Shown here: in pieces, positions 8,485 through 17,114 of the stretch
Position numbering within the stretch: the stretch's first letter is position 1
How the letters are laid out: the number at the start of each line of letters is the position of its first letter
Source: Paenibacillus sp. FSL A5-0031
Lineage (GTDB): Bacteria; Bacillota; Bacilli; Paenibacillales; Paenibacillaceae
Assembly (NCBI RefSeq): GCF_001956295.1
Contig: NZ_MRTD01000011.1
Span: 1-64,000, forward strand
Direction: 5' to 3'
Length of the DNA stretch: 64,000 bases
Made by a program: the position numbers and the translations under genes
The notes under the pieces: model-generated
What the model was told of the DNA's origin: nothing
Seen by the model: only the letters and a program-made list of their open reading frames with translations
The model's database searches: none

Positions 8485-9316
8485 TTTGATCAAATCTTCG
8501 AGTGTGATTACTCTTGATCAATTGAAGCAGCTCGAATGGCTGCATCAACGGAATCTTGAAATCAATGAATCGCTGGATCAGGAAGAGGATATGGAACCCG
8601 TTCCTGATGAAGAAACGATAACTTTGCGAGATCAAATATTAAATGATGCTCAGCTATATGCAGAAGAGAGACTGCGTGATGCAGCAGAAGAAAGCGAAAA
8701 GCTTCTTGCTGAAACACAGCAGCAAATCGATGTATGGTGGCTCGAAAAACGTACGGAAGATGAATCAGCATCAGAAGCATCCAGGCAATCAGGCTATGAG
8801 CTTGGTTATGCCGAAGGAGCCGCGCAATCCGAAAAGGAAATGCGTGAGATCTGGGAGCAAAAGCTGGCTGAAGCATCGGATGTGCTAAAAACTGCATTTC
8901 AAATGAGAGAACAAATCATTCAGGAAGCAGAACCCTTTCTTGTTGAACTAAGCTGTGCGATTGCCGAAAAAATTATTGGGCAGCAGCTATCAACGGCTCC
9001 TGAAATGGCAATCGAGCTCATTCGCAAATCATTGTCTAGACGCAGAGAGCAAGGAGTTATTACTCTATGTGTTGCACCTGGACAGCTTGCATTCGTGCAA
9101 GCGGCTAGAGAAGAGCTTCATATGGCCATCGATTCTCAAGCGGAATTGCAAATTTTGCCTGACTCGACGGTTAAAGACAATGGTTGTGTCATTCGCTCTT
9201 CATTTGGCAGCATAGACGCTCGAATTGACACGCAGCTTGCTGAGATTAAAAAAGAATTAATACATCTTGCTCATCATAGCGGCGAAGAACGAGGTCAAGC
9301 CTATGATAGTGAATAA
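8477..9316 (+). CDS. fliH: flagellar export ATPase regulator FliH
   Basis: Cytoplasmic peripheral-stalk protein that regulates the FliI ATPase. TTG 8477 is preferred: GGAGGA sits 10 bases upstream inside fliG, while the longer GTG frame from 8438 has no ribosome site. The 279-residue protein has a long Glu/Gln-rich coiled-coil half (about 40-150) and a conserved C-terminal domain (LSCAIAEKIIGQQL, about residue 155). It overlaps the fliI start by 14 bases. Confidence 0.92.
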   Translation: MSNLIKSSSVITLDQLKQLEWLHQRNLEINESLDQEEDMEPVPDEETITLRDQILNDAQLYAEERLRDAAEESEKLLAETQQQIDVWWLEKRTEDESASEASRQSGYELGYAEGAAQSEKEMREIWEQKLAEASDVLKTAFQMREQIIQEAEPFLVELSCAIAEKIIGQQLSTAPEMAIELIRKSLSRRREQGVITLCVAPGQLAFVQAAREELHMAIDSQAELQILPDSTVKDNGCVIRSSFGSIDARIDTQLAEIKKELIHLAHHSGEERGQAYDSE

Positions 9317-10628
9317 TCTAGATGTGCTTAAGTATATTGAGCATTTGCAGCCGCTTGATCCCGTTCGGGTAAATGGCAAAGTCACTCAGGTTATCGGTCT
9401 AACCGTGGAGTCAGAAGGACCTGATGCGAGCATTGGCGATGTTTGCTTTATTTATCCTTCCAAAGGCGCAAAACCTATCAAGGCAGAGGTCGTTGGTTTT
9501 CGTGATAATAAAGTAATATTAATGCCTCTTGGTGATCTTCAGTCCATTAGCCCGGGCTGTGATGTTGTAGGTACAGGCAAACCTTTGACTGTTCAAGTCG
9601 GATCAGAGCTGCTCGGTAAAGTGCTCGATGGGCTTGGAAATCCGCTGGATGGATCATTTTTGCCAAGGCGAATGCCGCATTACTCTACTTATAATGAACC
9701 AAGCAATCCGCTTAAACGTCCGCGCGTCGTTGAACCACTCGGTATCGGTGTAAGAGCGATTGATGGGCTTCTTACCGTCGGGCGTGGTCAGCGTGTAGGC
9801 ATATTCGCTGGATCCGGTGTAGGGAAAAGTACACTGCTTGGCATGATTGCTCGCAATACTTCAGCTGATGTTAACGTAATTGCATTAATCGGCGAGCGTG
9901 GTCGTGAAGTGCTCGAATTTATCGAGAAGGATCTTGGCCCAGAAGGCTTGTCTCGTTCGGTTGTTATTGTTGCAACTTCAGATCAACCAGCACTCATTCG
10001 CATGAAAGGCGCATTAATTGCGACATCCATTGCTGAATATTTCCGTGATCGCGGTCTGGACGTTATGTTGATGATGGATTCCGTTACAAGGTATGCAATG
10101 GCTCTTCGTGAAGTAGGTCTGGCTATTGGTGAACCGCCTGCTACTAGAGGTTATACACCTTCTGTATTCGCTGCACTGCCAAAGCTTCTGGAACGTGCAG
10201 GGACAGGGCCCACAGGCTCGATAACCGCCTTCTATACCGTTCTTGTTGATGGTGACGATATGAATGAACCTATCGCGGATGCTGTCCGCGGAATATTGGA
10301 TGGTCATATCGTTTTAAGTCGTCAGCTAGCGCATAAGGGTCATTTTCCTGCCATCGATGTTTTAGCTTCTGTCAGCCGTGTTATGAAGGAAATTGTCACA
10401 GAAGAACAGCAAGATGCGGCGAATGAACTAAAAAAAATGCTAGCTACATATAAAGATTCGGAAGACCTGATCAATATAGGGGCGTACCAACGAGGATCAA
10501 ATGTAGAAATTGATATGGCGCTAGAATTTATTGAACCGATTCAGAGCTACACAAAGCAAAAGACCAATGAAAAGGTGAGCTTAGAGGAAGCGCAAAGTCG
10601 TTTAATTAATGACTTCTACAGGAGTTGA
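9303..10628 (+). CDS. fliI: flagellum-specific export ATPase FliI
   Basis: F1-beta-like ATPase that powers unfolding and entry of export substrates. ATG 9303 with GAGGTC 6 bases upstream gives 441 residues, near the family norm; a longer in-frame start at 9267 has no ribosome site. Walker A GSGVGKST is at about residue 170, Walker B VMLMMDSVTRYA at about 254, and the family signature LPKLLERAG follows. Confidence 0.97.
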   Translation: MIVNNLDVLKYIEHLQPLDPVRVNGKVTQVIGLTVESEGPDASIGDVCFIYPSKGAKPIKAEVVGFRDNKVILMPLGDLQSISPGCDVVGTGKPLTVQVGSELLGKVLDGLGNPLDGSFLPRRMPHYSTYNEPSNPLKRPRVVEPLGIGVRAIDGLLTVGRGQRVGIFAGSGVGKSTLLGMIARNTSADVNVIALIGERGREVLEFIEKDLGPEGLSRSVVIVATSDQPALIRMKGALIATSIAEYFRDRGLDVMLMMDSVTRYAMALREVGLAIGEPPATRGYTPSVFAALPKLLERAGTGPTGSITAFYTVLVDGDDMNEPIADAVRGILDGHIVLSRQLAHKGHFPAIDVLASVSRVMKEIVTEEQQDAANELKKMLATYKDSEDLINIGAYQRGSNVEIDMALEFIEPIQSYTKQKTNEKVSLEEAQSRLINDFYRS

Positions 10629-10636
10629 ATCACGAG

Positions 10637-11083
10637 ATGGCATCGTTTCGTTATACTTTTCAAAAAGTTGTTGATTTAAAATCTAGTGAAAAAACACAGG
10701 CGGAATGGATTCTTTCATCGGCCATTGGTGCTCTAGCGGCTGAAGAATTGTCGTTAGAGCAATTGCGTGCGAAGCAGCAAGAATGGGAAAGCAAGCTGCT
10801 TGAATCTTCACAGACTGCTGTTCCTTTATCTGAGCTTCAAGTTATTCAGCAATATTTGGACTATTTGGTCACTTGCATTACAAGCAAATTGAAAGATGTG
10901 TTGCATGCACAAAAGGCGGTTGAGCAAAGCCGACTTAAGCTTTCAGACAAGATGAAAGATGAGAAAGTGTGGCTTAAAGCAAAAGATCATGCGCGTGATC
11001 GGTTCCAGTATGCGATGCAAATCAAAGAGCAGAACGAACTAGATGAGATGGCAAGCGTCCGTTTCATGATACCAACCCCATAA
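10637..11083 (+). CDS. fliJ: flagellar export chaperone FliJ
   Basis: Coiled-coil protein that sits in the FliI hexamer and links it to FlhA. ATG 10637 is chosen, 12 bases after AGGAG, giving MASFRYTFQKVVDLK, which matches the start of other FliJ proteins; the TTG at 10625 abuts the ribosome site. The 148-residue product is almost wholly helical and charged. FliJ is poorly conserved, so the call rests partly on its place directly after fliI. Confidence 0.9.
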   Translation: MASFRYTFQKVVDLKSSEKTQAEWILSSAIGALAAEELSLEQLRAKQQEWESKLLESSQTAVPLSELQVIQQYLDYLVTCITSKLKDVLHAQKAVEQSRLKLSDKMKDEKVWLKAKDHARDRFQYAMQIKEQNELDEMASVRFMIPTP

Positions 11084-11120
11084 AGTGATGCGTGACACCG
11101 GCTAGAGGGAGTGAGTGGAA

Positions 11121-12026
11121 TTGGCGGGTATGGATAATGAAAAGCAAGGCTATAGCACGCTAGAGAGAATTATGTTTTTGATGACACCAATTTTATTCGC
11201 AATTGTATTGCTCGGTGTTTTGTACACCTTGTTCAATATTGATTTCCGCAATAAGATGCTGGAAGCCGGAAACTCAGTTCCCTTTCTAAAAGACGTGCTT
11301 CCCGAGCCAAAGGTTGCAGGCGGGCCTGGAAATGATGATGCTTTGAAGACAGCGAATATGTCAGCAAAAATAGCAGATTTGCAAACACAGCTTACTGCAA
11401 TTGAAAGCGAACTGGCAGCTGCGAATCAAACGAAAGCGACGCTTGAGCAAGAAGTAAAGAATTTGGAAAGTGATAACACCCAGCTTAAAGGTGTAAACGA
11501 TGATCAATTGCTTGAGGATGAGCAATATCAAGCGAAAATTCAAGAGCTGGCAAGCATGTTTTCCAAAATTACGCCAAGTAAAGCTGCTCCAATCTTGCAA
11601 AGCATGACTTTAGATGAAATGGTGCTCGTATTTGCAAATATGCGGCCTGATGATCGAGTGCGCATTATGGAGAAGATGAATCCTCAGACGGCAGCTGATG
11701 CAGCGATGAAGCTGAAGGATAACGTGCAGGCAAAGGATTTGCAAATTGCCGCGCTTCAAGCAAGACTTGATTCACAGAAATCGCCAACAACGAAGCCTGC
11801 TTCCTCTGTTCTTGATCAAGAGCAATTAAGTGCAACGTTTACAGCTATGAATGCAAAGAGCGCTGCAGAGCTTCTTATCAAAATGATAGATGTGAGTCCA
11901 AGCAAAGTGCTTCGGATTTTAAATGCGGTCGATAATCAAACAAGATCATCCATTATTGCAGAAATGTCTGGAATTAATGAAACGACTACAGCCAAAATTG
12001 TAGCTAAATTAATGACAGGAAGTTAA
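11121..12026 (+). CDS. MotE/YlxF-like flagellar membrane protein with MgtE-N-like repeats
   Basis: Counterpart of B. subtilis ylxF, between fliJ and fliK. The roughly 300-residue protein has one N-terminal membrane segment (about 15-38), a long coiled coil (about 72-145), and two MgtE intracellular-N-like helical segments. The first begins near MFSKITPSKAAPIL and the second near LSATFTAMNAKSAAEL, at the C-terminus. In Rhizobiaceae a related protein, MotE, is a chaperone of the stator component MotC; a similar role here is inference. TTG 11121 fits the GAGGGAG site best; GTG 11115 is also possible. Confidence 0.8.
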   Translation: MAGMDNEKQGYSTLERIMFLMTPILFAIVLLGVLYTLFNIDFRNKMLEAGNSVPFLKDVLPEPKVAGGPGNDDALKTANMSAKIADLQTQLTAIESELAAANQTKATLEQEVKNLESDNTQLKGVNDDQLLEDEQYQAKIQELASMFSKITPSKAAPILQSMTLDEMVLVFANMRPDDRVRIMEKMNPQTAADAAMKLKDNVQAKDLQIAALQARLDSQKSPTTKPASSVLDQEQLSATFTAMNAKSAAELLIKMIDVSPSKVLRILNAVDNQTRSSIIAEMSGINETTTAKIVAKLMTGS

Positions 12027-12071
12027 TGTCAGACCTTATGTTTTCCCTCTATTTGAAAGGAGGTGAGAAAA

Positions 12072-13442
12072 ATGGAAATGAACATTTCACAAGTTGCTGT
12101 AGTACAACCGCAAGCACAAGGTACAACAACGGGACAAGCAAGCGGCAATACAAGCGGAGCAGCGTTTCAGAAAACGTTAGTGCAGCAAATTAATAGTGAA
12201 ACTGCTGGCAGCAGCAGTCAGACGCAAGCTGCACCTTTAGTTGCAAACGTATCTAAGGAAGCTATGGTAGGGGTGGATGGCGCTGCTGCAGCACCAACAT
12301 TATCTGACCTCATGTCAATCATCGATGGCTTGCTAGAGCAATTGGATGCAACTAATGGTGAAGACGGCAAGGCTCCTCTTGAAGATGATCAGCAGCTCCA
12401 ACAGTTGGAAGACGTGCTTGATCAAATGAATGCTTTGCTTGCTCTGCTTGGCATTCCAGTGCCTGTCATTCAGCAACCGATTGGTCAACCGACTAACGGT
12501 GAGGAAGACTCCTTTATTTCACTAGAGGGGAAAAATGCTGTAAATATCAAATCAAGCCTGCAGGATACGTTGCTGCAAATGCAAGTGATGCTGCAGCAGG
12601 GAACAACAAAATTGGTTGGACAGCAAGAGCCAACAGTTTTGGTGGCACAACAGCTTAAGGCGTTAACAGCGATTTTGGAAGGCGAGCCGGTGGATACGAC
12701 TAAGACTCATACGAAATCGACCGCTTTTACACAACAACTGTTTACGGCTCAACATGTACAGCAAGCTGACGTTAGTACGCTATTGCAACGACTGTCACAG
12801 CAAACCGCCCATCCTGCATTATTAACAACTGCAGTACAGGGTATGGAGCAGGCAATCGCATCAGATGTATCTGACTCTTCTATTGAATTGATTCCGCAAA
12901 TGCAGCTTGGAACAAACAATCCGGATACAATGCGGACGTTTACTTCTCTTGTTGCTAATGCAGCAGCAGCTACTTCATTTGTTGTCGCTGATGAATTTGC
13001 CCAATCCATGACAGGTATGATCGTACAGAAATTTGATCTTACTACATTGAATGGCGTTTCAGAAGCGAAACTCATGTTATACCCTGAACATTTAGGGCAA
13101 GTAGACGTAAAAATAACGATGCAAAATGGACTTTTAACCGCGATCTTCCAAACGGATACGGCAATGGCCAAGGACATGCTGGATAATCAAATGGCTCAAC
13201 TGCGGTCAGCGCTTCAAGCACAAGGCCTAATGGTAGATAAGCTTGAGGTTTCGCAAGGACAATCAGCTGCGCAGCTGTTTCAACAGCAGCATGGACAAGG
13301 AAGCAATCAGCAGCAGTCATCCAATCGTAATGCTGTGAACACTGACGAAACTGTGAATGAGTCTCAATTTGAAACCGAAATGGTTCAACAAGCGACGATT
13401 CAAGGTCTTGGATTTGGCAGAGGCATCAACGTTAAAGCGTAG
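12072..13442 (+). CDS. fliK: flagellar hook-length control protein FliK
   Basis: Secreted ruler that switches export from hook to filament substrates. The very strong site GAAAGGAGGTG lies 6 bases before ATG 12072. The 456-residue protein is Gln/Ala/Thr-rich and low in complexity over most of its length. It has the conserved C-terminal Flg_hook domain (LYPEHLGQVDVKI, about residues 336-348) and a Gln/Ser-rich tail. As is usual for FliK, only the C-terminal domain is conserved. Confidence 0.93.
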   Translation: MEMNISQVAVVQPQAQGTTTGQASGNTSGAAFQKTLVQQINSETAGSSSQTQAAPLVANVSKEAMVGVDGAAAAPTLSDLMSIIDGLLEQLDATNGEDGKAPLEDDQQLQQLEDVLDQMNALLALLGIPVPVIQQPIGQPTNGEEDSFISLEGKNAVNIKSSLQDTLLQMQVMLQQGTTKLVGQQEPTVLVAQQLKALTAILEGEPVDTTKTHTKSTAFTQQLFTAQHVQQADVSTLLQRLSQQTAHPALLTTAVQGMEQAIASDVSDSSIELIPQMQLGTNNPDTMRTFTSLVANAAAATSFVVADEFAQSMTGMIVQKFDLTTLNGVSEAKLMLYPEHLGQVDVKITMQNGLLTAIFQTDTAMAKDMLDNQMAQLRSALQAQGLMVDKLEVSQGQSAAQLFQQQHGQGSNQQQSSNRNAVNTDETVNESQFETEMVQQATIQGLGFGRGINVKA

Positions 13443-13483
13443 TGGAGTTAGTAGAGGGTTAGAGAGATCGGAGGTGATCGGAA

Positions 13484-14017
13484 ATGGCAGATAGCGTTTC
13501 TACTCGCGTAGTTTGGCCGAATTACAGCAAAGAGAATGTACAAGCTGCAGCAAATAAAAAAAACACGGATACGCTTGGGAAAGATCAATTTCTAAGTATT
13601 CTAGTTACGCAGCTTCGCAACCAGGATCCTATGCAGCCGCTTCAGGATAAAGAGTTCATCGCTCAGATGGCGCAATTTACTTCTGTAGAGCAGCTGATGA
13701 ATATGTCCACCGAGCTATCTTTAATGCGTCAAAACATTGGTTCAGCATCCAGCTTGATCGGTAAAACGATTGAATGGAATGAATATGATGATGCTGGTGC
13801 AATCAAGACCGCCAAAGGCGTAGTTGATTCCATTATTTCGAAGGATGGTCTCCTTTATGCAAGGGTAGGCGGAGCTGAAATTGCTCTTGATTATGTCAAC
13901 TCTATATCGGAAACAACGGGTGAAACACCAACGCCAGAGGATCCTACAGGGGAAGATAACGGCGTAGACAAGAATCCTTCGGATCCAGCTGGTGCTGAGG
14001 AAGGGGCTGATAAATAA
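13484..14017 (+). CDS. flgD: flagellar hook assembly scaffold protein FlgD
   Basis: Cap protein required for hook polymerisation. The 177-residue protein has the conserved N-terminal FlgD signature (LGKDQFLSILVTQLRNQDP, about residues 31-49, then QFTSVEQL). It lacks the long Ig-like region of enteric FlgD, like other Bacillales. It ends in an acidic Pro/Glu/Asp-rich tail (about 145-177). A GGAGGTGA site precedes the ATG. Its stop overlaps the next start by one base. Confidence 0.94.
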   Translation: MADSVSTRVVWPNYSKENVQAAANKKNTDTLGKDQFLSILVTQLRNQDPMQPLQDKEFIAQMAQFTSVEQLMNMSTELSLMRQNIGSASSLIGKTIEWNEYDDAGAIKTAKGVVDSIISKDGLLYARVGGAEIALDYVNSISETTGETPTPEDPTGEDNGVDKNPSDPAGAEEGADK

Positions 14018-14394
14018 TGAGTGAAGGCATAAAAATCGGTCATATTTTCCCGGTTAAGTCGACACCTCTGCAGCCTAGCAAGACCGTTGCCAACCGTTCA
14101 GCTCAGCCATCTGAATTTCAAGAAATACTTAATGGCAAGGTTTTAAAGTTTAGTCATCATGCCGAGGTTAGAATGCAGCAGCGAGGCATTAACTTGCAAC
14201 CAGAGTCATTAACCAAAATAATGAATGCGGTCGAAGAGGCAGCATCCAAAGGCGCTCAGGATTCATTAATCGTTTTCCGAGACATTGCAATGATTGTGAA
14301 TGTCCCAAGCCGTACAGTTGTGACTGCAATGGATGGCGCGCAAATGCGAAGCAACGTATTTACGCAAATAGACAGCGCTATTATATTATCGTAA
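14017..14394 (+). CDS. flagellar operon protein of the TIGR02530 type
   Basis: A 125-residue conserved protein found next to flgD in many Firmicute flagellar operons. The recognisable core is LKFSHHAEVRMQQRGINL (about 46-63), followed by a helix and a small beta-rich end (VPSRTVVTAMDG). Its molecular role has not been established to my knowledge. Translational coupling to flgD (ATG overlapping TAA) suggests a role in hook assembly. Confidence 0.75.
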   Translation: MSEGIKIGHIFPVKSTPLQPSKTVANRSAQPSEFQEILNGKVLKFSHHAEVRMQQRGINLQPESLTKIMNAVEEAASKGAQDSLIVFRDIAMIVNVPSRTVVTAMDGAQMRSNVFTQIDSAIILS

Positions 14395-14511
14395 GGCTGG
14401 ACCTATCAGGGAGCCTCAAGCTGTGGACCGATTGAAGCAGTTTATGATAGTGCTAACATTTTTTTTGAAGCCCATAAGATTTTAATCCATTCCCTAGGAG
14501 GAATTACGAAA

Positions 14512-15330
14512 ATGCTAAGATCGATGTATTCGGGCGTGTCCGGTATGCGCGGCTTCCAAACAAAGCTAGACGTTATTGGTAACAATATTGCGAACGTGAA
14601 CACGGTTGGCTTTAAAGCAGGGCGCGTCATGTTCAAAGATATTTTGAGCCAAACGGTTGCGGGCGTTACCGCACCTGAGGAAGGCGTGCGCGGCGGCGTT
14701 AACGCAAAACAAATCGGACTCGGCGTGTCTATCGGCTCTATCGATACCGTACATACCGCAGGAAGCGCAATGACAACGAACCAACCGACAGACCTTCGTA
14801 TTGACGGAGACGGATTTTTCGTAGTTAGAGCGAGCGAAGATTCTGAAATGCTTTTAACACGTGCGGGCAACTTTACGCTTGATTCGAATAGACAGCTTGT
14901 TACAGGTGATGGCTATTTCGTACTAAGCGTTGATCAAGAGCCTATCGTACTTGATGAGGCAATTACGGCGTTTTCCATTGGTCAAGACGGAACGATCATG
15001 GGTGTAACAGCGGATGGTACGGAAGCCGTTGCACAGCTTGGCGTAGCCAAAGTTGTAAATCCAAGTGGTCTTGAGAAACTTGGCGGCAATATGTACCGTG
15101 TTACAGCGAATGCAAATCCAGATGCTTCTATTGAGGATTTCATGACGTTTGCGACTGATCCTGAATTCGGTACAGGCGCAATCATTGCCGGTCAGCTGGA
15201 AATGTCTAACGTTGACTTAACTGCTGAATTTACAGAAATGATTGTTGCACAACGTGGTTTCCAAGCGAATTCACGTATCATTACAACTTCTGATGAAATT
15301 TTGCAAGAGGTAGTTAATCTAAAACGATAA
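14512..15330 (+). CDS. flgE: flagellar hook protein FlgE (Bacillus short type, formerly annotated FlgG)
   Basis: Hook subunit of 272 residues. The N-terminus (LRSMYSGVSGMRGFQTKLD, then GNNIANVNTVGFK) and C-terminus (EMIVAQRGFQANSRI, then TSDEILQEVVNLKR) are nearly the same as in the B. subtilis hook protein, which is likewise short. An FlgG-type rod call is the main alternative, but the position after flgD and the length favour hook. AGGAGGA lies 9 bases before the ATG. The 117-base gap before it holds a T8 run (14459-14466) but no convincing terminator stem. Confidence 0.93.
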   Translation: MLRSMYSGVSGMRGFQTKLDVIGNNIANVNTVGFKAGRVMFKDILSQTVAGVTAPEEGVRGGVNAKQIGLGVSIGSIDTVHTAGSAMTTNQPTDLRIDGDGFFVVRASEDSEMLLTRAGNFTLDSNRQLVTGDGYFVLSVDQEPIVLDEAITAFSIGQDGTIMGVTADGTEAVAQLGVAKVVNPSGLEKLGGNMYRVTANANPDASIEDFMTFATDPEFGTGAIIAGQLEMSNVDLTAEFTEMIVAQRGFQANSRIITTSDEILQEVVNLKR

Positions 15331-15346
15331 GTAAGTCATAACGAGC

Positions 15347-15365
15347 GGGAGGCTTAACGCCTCCC
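15347..15365 (+). repeat. intra-operon hairpin between flgE and swrD
   Basis: GGGAGGC (15347-15353) and GCCTCCC (15359-15365) form a perfect GC-rich 7-bp stem with a TTAAC loop and no T run. It may stabilise or delimit the abundant hook mRNA; this is inference. Confidence 0.6.
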
Positions 15366-15386
15366 CTAGGTGTGAGGGGGCAACTG

Positions 15387-15614
15387 ATGATTACCGTAAC
15401 GCGGTTGAACGGAACAAAGGTCACAATAAATGCTTTATTAATTGAAATGATTGAAGAATCAGCGGATACGGTGATTACACTTACGACGGGCAAGAAGCTG
15501 GTTGTAAAAGAAAAAACAACGGAACTGTTGCAGCTTAATGGGCAGTATCTTCGCACAATTGGCCTTATTGCGGCGGCCCAAAAGAGTGAGCAAACGGAGG
15601 GTCCATCGTCATGA
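15387..15614 (+). CDS. swrD: FlbD/SwrD family flagellar protein
   Basis: Small protein of 75 residues starting MITVTRLNGTKVTINALLIE, the FlbD-family signature. The B. subtilis counterpart SwrD (YlzI), at the same place between flgE and fliL, is required for swarming power (stator function). GAGGGGG lies 5 bases before ATG 15387; an upstream in-frame GTG at 15372 overlaps the ribosome site. Overlaps fliL by 4 bases. Confidence 0.88.
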   Translation: MITVTRLNGTKVTINALLIEMIEESADTVITLTTGKKLVVKEKTTELLQLNGQYLRTIGLIAAAQKSEQTEGPSS

Positions 15615-16075
15615 AGAAAATGCTACCTTGGTTAATTACGATTTTGTTATCCATAACATTAATCGCCATTGTTTCAATCATCTTGTTCAAGTCGTTTTTT
15701 ACTGACCCTAAGGAGCAGGCGACGGAAACAAAAACGATTGAGGTTAAAGCTTTATCGGCTGATGAGCGTGTGGCCGTAACTTCTGAATTAAAGGAATTCA
15801 GAAGAAATCTGAAAGATCGTGAATATGTCGTTATTTTGAGTTTTGCTTTCCAGCTTGACAAGAAGAAAACAAAAGAAGATTTTGATAAACTGCTTGAGAT
15901 TGAAGTTCGCCCAATTATTAACCGTGTTATTGCTGATATGACAGCAGATGAGCTGCAGGGTTCTCAAGGTGAAGACGCACTTGAGTCGAAGCTTCTCAAC
16001 TTAATCAATCCTATTATTCCTAAAGGGAAGCTGATTAAGGTAGAAATCACTGACTTTACACTTGCTCCACTTTAA
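15611..16075 (+). CDS. fliL: flagellar basal-body-associated protein FliL
   Basis: Single-pass inner-membrane protein around the stators. The 154-residue protein has an N-terminal membrane segment (about 6-29), a charged linker and a beta-rich external domain ending FTLAPL. GGAGGG precedes the ATG. The start overlaps the swrD stop (ATGA), so the two are likely translationally coupled. Confidence 0.93.
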   Translation: MKKMLPWLITILLSITLIAIVSIILFKSFFTDPKEQATETKTIEVKALSADERVAVTSELKEFRRNLKDREYVVILSFAFQLDKKKTKEDFDKLLEIEVRPIINRVIADMTADELQGSQGEDALESKLLNLINPIIPKGKLIKVEITDFTLAPL

Positions 16076-16112
16076 CTGACTACGCAGACATTCCTCGAAG
16101 GAGGTGAGATAT

Positions 16113-17114
16113 TTGGTTGATGTTTTATCGCAAAATGAAATTGATGCGCTACTAGCTGCCTTGGATTCCGGTGAAATGGATGCAGAGGATTTAAAGAAGG
16201 AAGAAACGACGCGAAAAGTCAGTGTGTATAATTTCAAACGCGCCGTACGTTTTTCGAAGGATCATATTAGAAGTTTGACGCGGATTCATGAAAACTTCGC
16301 ACGGTATTTGACAACCTATTTCTCAGCACAACTTCGCACATTTGTTCAAATTAATGTCGTGCAGGTCGAGCAATTGCCTTACGATGAATTTATTCGTTCG
16401 ATACCAAAGATGACGATATTGAACATTTTTGAAGCGGAGCCGCTGGAAGGTCGTATGGTGCTTGAAGTTCATCCAAACGTAGCGTACGCAATGCTGGATC
16501 GAATGTTAGGCGGACAAGGCATAGCGCCATCCAAAATCAACAACTTAACTGAAATTGAAACCATTATTATGGAGAAAATTTTCAGTCGAACGTTTGAAGG
16601 CTTGCAGGAGGCTTGGAAAACAGTAATCGATATTTCTCCTAGGCTGGAAGCATTGGAAACGAACCCGCAGTTCATGCAAATTGTATCGCCTAATGAAACG
16701 ATCGCACTCATTTCATTCAGTACCAAAATTGGCGATACGACGGGTATGATTAACCTTTGTATTCCGCATGTCGTTATTGAACCGATTATGTCCAGGCTGT
16801 CTGTTCATCACTGGTTTGTATCGCAGAAGAAAGCTCGCGCGCCAGAGGAAGTTGAAATATTGGAGCAGCGAGTAAATAAAGCGAAGCTTCCTATCGTAGC
16901 CGAGCTTGGCGAATCGTCGCTAACCATTCAAGAGTTTTTAGGACTGAATATTGGTGATGTCATTTCATTGAATAAATCAGTTAATGATGGTCTCAACATT
17001 AAAGTTGGAGACAAGCTTAAATTCATTGGCAGTGCAGGCTCTGTTAAGGATCGGCTAGCTGTTCAAGTAGATGAGATTGTCACTGAAGGAGTGGAAGAAG
17101 ATTATGACGAGTAA
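16113..17114 (+). CDS. fliM: flagellar motor switch protein FliM
   Basis: C-ring subunit that binds phospho-CheY. TTG 16113 is chosen because GAAGGAGGTGA ends 5 bases upstream; GTG 16104 lies inside that site. The 333-residue product has the N-terminal CheY-P-binding motif LSQNEIDALLAAL, a CheC-like middle domain and a C-terminal SpoA/FliN-like domain (GESSLTIQEFLGLNIGDV). Length matches B. subtilis FliM. It overlaps fliY by 11 bases. Confidence 0.96.
   Translation: MVDVLSQNEIDALLAALDSGEMDAEDLKKEETTRKVSVYNFKRAVRFSKDHIRSLTRIHENFARYLTTYFSAQLRTFVQINVVQVEQLPYDEFIRSIPKMTILNIFEAEPLEGRMVLEVHPNVAYAMLDRMLGGQGIAPSKINNLTEIETIIMEKIFSRTFEGLQEAWKTVIDISPRLEALETNPQFMQIVSPNETIALISFSTKIGDTTGMINLCIPHVVIEPIMSRLSVHHWFVSQKKARAPEEVEILEQRVNKAKLPIVAELGESSLTIQEFLGLNIGDVISLNKSVNDGLNIKVGDKLKFIGSAGSVKDRLAVQVDEIVTEGVEEDYDE

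Noticed and set aside
14459..14466. T8 run before the hook gene as a possible terminator
   Set aside because: Only a 4-bp AGCA/TGCT pairing precedes it, too weak to support termination.
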